Assembly: GCA_016938235.1 (NCBI GenBank)
Contig: JAFGVA010000116.1
Span: forward strand, 1 to 64,000
Length of the DNA: 64,000 bases
Reading direction: 5' to 3'
Origin: Bacteroidales bacterium
GTDB taxonomy: Bacteria > Bacteroidota > Bacteroidia > Bacteroidales > UBA10428
The notes below the pieces were generated by a model, which worked only from the letters and a program-made list of their open reading frames with translations, ran no database searches and had not been told where the DNA came from. Each line of letters starts with the position of its first letter. Position 1 is the stretch's first letter. Positions 60,595 to 64,000 of this stretch are shown in pieces. Both the position numbers and the translations under genes were made by a program.

Positions 60595-62586
60595 ATGAGA
60601 TTATATAAACTAATTTCTGGAGTTAGCCTTTTATTATTATTTACTGTTGCCGTTGATGCTCAAAGTAAAAAATTTGAAAAAGCGTATAATACATTTAATG
60701 CCGGGGAATATTTCGAAGCTATTCCGCTATTTAAAGATGCATATGACGGGACAACCGACAAAAATGAAAAAACACGAATTATATATACTATTGCCGAATG
60801 TTACAGGAAGACAAATCAGCCAAGCAAAGCTGCCTTATGGTACAGTAAAGCAATAAAAAAGAATTACAGCGATCCGTTAATATATCTGCATTATGCCGAC
60901 ATGTTAAAAATGCTGGGCGATTATGAAGAAGCAAAGATTCAATATCAGGCCTATAAAGAGCTTTTACCTGGCGATTCACGTGCCGATGACGGTATTCTTT
61001 CCTGTGATCAGTCAATGGAATGGCTTGAATTTCCTAATGGATATACTGTAGAAGAGGCAAGCTTTTTTAATTCCAGAAGTGATGATTTTAATCCCGCATT
61101 TGCACGCGAAGATTACAGAGTAATTTATTTTACTTCGGCACGCGAAGAAACTACAGGTAAAAATGAACACGGAGTTTCCGGACAGGGTTTTACCGATATT
61201 TTTGAGACTACTCTTGATAGAAAGGGTAAATGGAGTACACCGGTACCACTTTCGGAAGAAATAAACACCGAATATGACGATGGTACTCCGGTGCTTACCA
61301 GGGATTATAAAACAATGTACTTTTCGCGTTGTGCGGTGCACGATAACAAAAGTACAGGTTGTGAAATTCTCACATCAATCAGAAAAAATGATGAATGGCA
61401 AAAAGCCAAATCACTTGAAATTGCCGAGGATAGTGTTTTAATTACCCACCCGGCTATTTCGGCCGATGAGCTAACCTTGTATTTTGTTTCTGATATGCCG
61501 GGAAGTATGGCCGGTGCCGATGGCGTTCCCAGTAAAGATATCTGGAAGGTTAGCCGGTCGTCGCTTAGCGATGATTTTGGTAAGCCCGAGAATCTGGGCG
61601 ATGCGATTAATACAGTTGATGATGAAGCATTCCCATATATCCATGTCGATGGAACTCTTTATTTTTCTTCAAACGGACACGTGGGTATGGGTGGTTACGA
61701 TATTTATAAAGCGGTGAAGGATGAATCCGGAAACTGGACAATAGAAAACATGAGGTATCCAATAAACTCTTCTTCCGATGATTTCGGTATCTGTTTCGAA
61801 GCTGAAAGAGAAGCTGGTTTTTTATCTTCTTCAAGAACGGGCAGGAGCGATGATATATATGCCTTTTTATTACCGCCCTTGCGTTTTTCAATTACTGGGG
61901 TAGTTAAGAATGAAAAAACCGATGATCCGCTTGTTGAAGCCAGCGTAAAATCTATTGGTAGCGATGGAACTACCCTCGAGACTTTAACCGATGATAATGG
62001 TTCATTTAAATTTATGTTGAAACCCGGTACAGATTATATCTTCCTGGCTAAAAAAGAAGGATTTCTCCAAGGAAAAGAACGTGAAACAACGAAATCTGTT
62101 GAGTCAAGTACCGACTTTACTTCTGTTATTTACCTGCCGCCCATTGATGAGCCGATTACAGTTGAAAACATATTCTTTAACTTTGCCAGCGCTGAGCTAA
62201 GGCCCGAGTCTATTGTTTCGCTCGATAAGCTTGTTGAAACCCTGAACGATAACCCCAATATTACGATTGAGCTCAGTTCGCATACCGATGCAAGGGGTAA
62301 CGACGACTTTAACATGACTTTGTCTCAAAACAGGGCACAGTCAGTTGTTGATTACCTTATTTCTAAAGACATTAAAGCAGACAGGCTTGTTGCCAAGGGG
62401 TATGGTGAGTCTCAGCCAAAAACAGTCGATTTACGCGACCACGAATCATATCCTTTCCTGCCCGAAGGTCAATTATTAACCGAAGATTATATTAATACTA
62501 TTACCGACGAAGATTTACAAGAGGTTGCACATTTCCTGAATCGAAGAACAGAGTTTAAGGTGTTAACAACCGACTACAATCAATAG
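60595..62586 (+). CDS. PorE-like OmpA-family protein (TPR, WD40-like, CarboxypepD_reg, OmpA)
   Basis: The 663-residue protein has a signal peptide (MRLYKLISGVSLLLLFTVAV, DAQ). Next come TPR units (about 27-135; FEKAYNTFNAGEYFEAIPLF, KAALWYSKAIKKNYSDPLIY), a PD40/WD40-like propeller (about 150-425; FNPAFAREDYRVIYFTSARE, THPAISADELTLYFVSDMPG, YIHVDGTLYFSSNGHVGMGG), a carboxypeptidase-regulatory-like domain (about 435-520) and an OmpA domain (about 530-663; IFFNFASAELRPESIVSLDK, SSHTDARGNDDFNMTLSQ, NRAQSVV, GYGESQP). This order and length match PorE, which tethers the type IX secretion machine to peptidoglycan. Paralogues with the same order exist, so the PorE identity is probable but not sure. 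A gldB-like gene nearby fits. Confidence 0.88.
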   Translation: MRLYKLISGVSLLLLFTVAVDAQSKKFEKAYNTFNAGEYFEAIPLFKDAYDGTTDKNEKTRIIYTIAECYRKTNQPSKAALWYSKAIKKNYSDPLIYLHYADMLKMLGDYEEAKIQYQAYKELLPGDSRADDGILSCDQSMEWLEFPNGYTVEEASFFNSRSDDFNPAFAREDYRVIYFTSAREETTGKNEHGVSGQGFTDIFETTLDRKGKWSTPVPLSEEINTEYDDGTPVLTRDYKTMYFSRCAVHDNKSTGCEILTSIRKNDEWQKAKSLEIAEDSVLITHPAISADELTLYFVSDMPGSMAGADGVPSKDIWKVSRSSLSDDFGKPENLGDAINTVDDEAFPYIHVDGTLYFSSNGHVGMGGYDIYKAVKDESGNWTIENMRYPINSSSDDFGICFEAEREAGFLSSSRTGRSDDIYAFLLPPLRFSITGVVKNEKTDDPLVEASVKSIGSDGTTLETLTDDNGSFKFMLKPGTDYIFLAKKEGFLQGKERETTKSVESSTDFTSVIYLPPIDEPITVENIFFNFASAELRPESIVSLDKLVETLNDNPNITIELSSHTDARGNDDFNMTLSQNRAQSVVDYLISKDIKADRLVAKGYGESQPKTVDLRDHESYPFLPEGQLLTEDYINTITDEDLQEVAHFLNRRTEFKVLTTDYNQ

Positions 62587-62593
62587 TAAACTA

Positions 62594-63286
62594 TTAAAGT
62601 ATTTCTGTTAGCTGTATTAAATTTTTAATCTCGAAACTCGGTTTAAAAGATGCTGGTTGATTGTTTGGATTGAACCAGACCTGGTCGATTCCAAACGAAG
62701 CCGGCCCCATAATATCATTTGTTAAATCATCGCCAATAAACAGACTTTCGGTTTTTTTTGCATTTGCAGATTTTATACAATATTCAAAGAAAGCTTTGTT
62801 CGGCTTGGCATAACCTATCCGGTCCGATGTAAATATCTTCTTAAAAAACTTATCGATGCCTCCCGATCTTAGTTTTGTTAGCTGTACATCGTAAAATCCG
62901 TTTGATACAATATATAAAGAATAGTAATCTTTCACTTTGTTTAATACCTCCGAAGCATTGTTTATCAATTTGCTTTTATAGGGGGCATTATTGAGGTAGA
63001 ATGCTTCAATTTGTGCGACAAGTGATTCATTGTTCATGTTGTATTCCTGAAGAAGCATTCTGAATCTTTCTTTTCTCAGAACGGTTTTAGTTATCTTTTT
63101 TTCACGATAAAGATTCCAGACATAATCATTAAACCGGTGATAATTTTTTATAAATCCCAAAGAATCTTTTATTTCCGACAATTCACTAAAAGCAGAAAGT
63201 AATTCCTGAAGAGTGACAGAAGTGTTATGATCGAAATCCCAGAGGGTGCGGTCAAGATCGAAAAAAAGATGCTTGTATTTTCTCAC
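62594..63286 (-). CDS. HAD hydrolase, YjjG-type (noncanonical nucleotidase family)
   Basis: The 230-residue protein shows HAD motifs: LFFDLDRTLWDFDHNTSVTL with Asp-x-Asp (about 8-27), IVSNGFYDVQLTKLRSGGID (about 125-144), the Lys in RIGYAKPNKAFFEYCIK (about 156-172) and SLFIGDDLTNDIMGPASFGI (about 180-199). This is the YjjG subgroup, which dephosphorylates noncanonical or regular nucleoside monophosphates. The catalytic set is complete. It lies 26 bp after the gldB-like gene on the same strand and likely shares its transcript. It converges with the PorE-like gene (7 bp between stops). Confidence 0.93.
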   Translation of the reverse strand: MRKYKHLFFDLDRTLWDFDHNTSVTLQELLSAFSELSEIKDSLGFIKNYHRFNDYVWNLYREKKITKTVLRKERFRMLLQEYNMNNESLVAQIEAFYLNNAPYKSKLINNASEVLNKVKDYYSLYIVSNGFYDVQLTKLRSGGIDKFFKKIFTSDRIGYAKPNKAFFEYCIKSANAKKTESLFIGDDLTNDIMGPASFGIDQVWFNPNNQPASFKPSFEIKNLIQLTEIL

Positions 63287-63312
63287 TCTGTTTTACTTTG
63301 TGCCGTTTAAAA

Positions 63313-64000
63313 TCAAGGATTGTATTTCGAATTGTTGAGTATTTTCTGATAGTTCGTTTCGTGCATCAGGTCATTTAAACTCACATCATTATTGCTATTC
63401 ATGTATTGCTCAACAATTCTGTAACCCAGCCATACGCCAGCTCTTCCGGGAGAATCGTCTTGAAAATCCTTGGTAAAAGGTGCTTCTGCGGTAAATTGCA
63501 TTATTCTGAAATTGTCGGTAATAAACAGCAGTTTGTTCTCAATCAGGTAAGTCCACATTTGTTTTTCGTTATCAAAACAGAAATCAAGTTTCGATTTTTC
63601 AAATCCCCACAAAACAGAATCGGCAACTTCCGGAAAAAGTTTTTGAAGCAAATACATGGTTCTGCCTTCAAATATTATTCTTGAGAGTAAATTGTCTTGT
63701 TCCGGCTGGTAATCAAACTCACTGGATATCCAGCCACGCATCACATCGAGCGAAATTCTTCCGGGAGTCATCAGTGTTTTTTGATATTGAGCAATTGGTG
63801 GATATACCTGGTTGTACAAGGGGTCATTTTCACCAAGAAATTTCTCAAGACTAATGCCAATAAATTTTTCTGTGATCGCTACCGACTGGTTAAGTCCGGA
63901 AACATAAGTAAACAAATTTGGTATTTTCTTATCCGGAAAAACAGCTTTAATTCTCCCAAAGGCATTTTCAATTTCCCGGGTTTGAATATCTATGTCGGGA
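63313..64000 (-). CDS. gldB: GldB-like gliding-motility lipoprotein, 5' end cut by window edge
   Basis: The frame runs off the right edge; 228 codons are present and the first visible residues are PDIDIQTREIENAFGRIKAV. An internal ATG at 63915 is not the true start, because the same frame stays open and conserved upstream of it. Family marks are FPDKKIPNLFTYVSGLNQSV, ITEKFIGISLEKFLGENDPL, LLSRIIFEGRTMYLLQKLFP and DDSPGRAGVWLGYRIVEQYM with YMNSNNDVSLNDLM. GldB is a lipoprotein needed for gliding in Flavobacterium and is found in T9SS-bearing Bacteroidota. The signal peptide lies outside the window. It precedes the HAD gene by 26 bp. Confidence 0.88.
   Translation of the reverse strand, partial: PDIDIQTREIENAFGRIKAVFPDKKIPNLFTYVSGLNQSVAITEKFIGISLEKFLGENDPLYNQVYPPIAQYQKTLMTPGRISLDVMRGWISSEFDYQPEQDNLLSRIIFEGRTMYLLQKLFPEVADSVLWGFEKSKLDFCFDNEKQMWTYLIENKLLFITDNFRIMQFTAEAPFTKDFQDDSPGRAGVWLGYRIVEQYMNSNNDVSLNDLMHETNYQKILNNSKYNP

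Noticed and set aside
1-64000. Mobile element, prophage, CRISPR or tRNA-linked island
   Set aside because: No transposase, integrase, phage, Cas or tRNA sequence was seen, and composition is even across the window.

Overview
The window is AT-rich chromosomal DNA of a Bacteroidota bacterium, most likely an aquatic or marine Bacteroidales/Marinilabiliales-type lineage (the lineage is inference). The signs are several upstream sites fitting the Bacteroidota promoter consensus (TTG, about 20 bp, TAnnTTTG); a type IX secretion (T9SS) C-terminal sorting domain; PorE-like and GldB-like proteins; a Bacteroidota-style glutamine synthetase set (GSIII, GSII and a GSI-like enzyme); and families typical of the phylum (DUF2851, DUF4294, DUF3109, DUF1501/DUF1800). 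I see no tRNA, rRNA, CRISPR array, insertion sequence or phage gene. The gene order is that of a normal, tightly packed housekeeping chromosome.

Layout. 1-4.7 kb (minus strand): a slipin cut by the left edge with its GntR regulator, then a secreted DUF1501/DUF1800 pair. 4.8-12.4 kb (plus): DUF2851 protein, a K+ channel with an unusual filter, rpsO, pnp, a small membrane protein and a highly expressed TPR lipoprotein. 12.5-20 kb: DUF2007, PKD lipoprotein, SpoU methylase, sucC, arcA, a two-cluster Fe-S protein, DUF4294, thpR and a polyprenyl sugar-phosphate transferase. 20-30.6 kb: pcm, an MBL hydrolase, gcvP, ddl, DUF4395, an acyl-CoA ligase, DUF302, a Tat-exported aldo/keto reductase and an orphan larE. 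30.7-38.1 kb: a hybrid sensor kinase, a DUF362 protein and an exbD-blaI-M56 operon. 38.1-46.4 kb: tandem GNAT/PAP2, beta-carbonic anhydrase, LamG-OmpA protein, methylase and secreted or lipo-proteins. 46.5-53.3 kb: lipA-lipB, recJ, a glutathione peroxidase, DUF3109 and an M20 dipeptidase. 53.4-60.1 kb: a nitrogen block with three different glutamine synthetase families, plus a kinase-like and a HAD protein. 60.6-64 kb: a PorE-like protein, a YjjG-type HAD hydrolase and gldB cut by the right edge.

The most unusual system is the operon at 35.26-38.07 kb. It encodes an ExbD, a BlaI-type repressor and a BlaR1-like M56 membrane metalloprotease. The region of the protease after its last membrane helix reads as two ExbD-like periplasmic domains. 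Its last 60 or so residues align without gaps to the C-terminal extension of the ExbD encoded two genes upstream (12 identities in 49 positions, hand count). The operon promoter lies inside an array of six AACTTA/TAAGTT half-sites. I infer a sensor in which ExbD-ExbD-like pairing outside the membrane controls cleavage of the repressor inside the cell, so that the state of an ExbBD-type motor or the envelope is reported to transcription. A second candidate is the GSI-like / aminoglycoside-kinase-like / HAD-IIA trio at 55.8-59.1 kb, which could be an undescribed gamma-glutamylation pathway.
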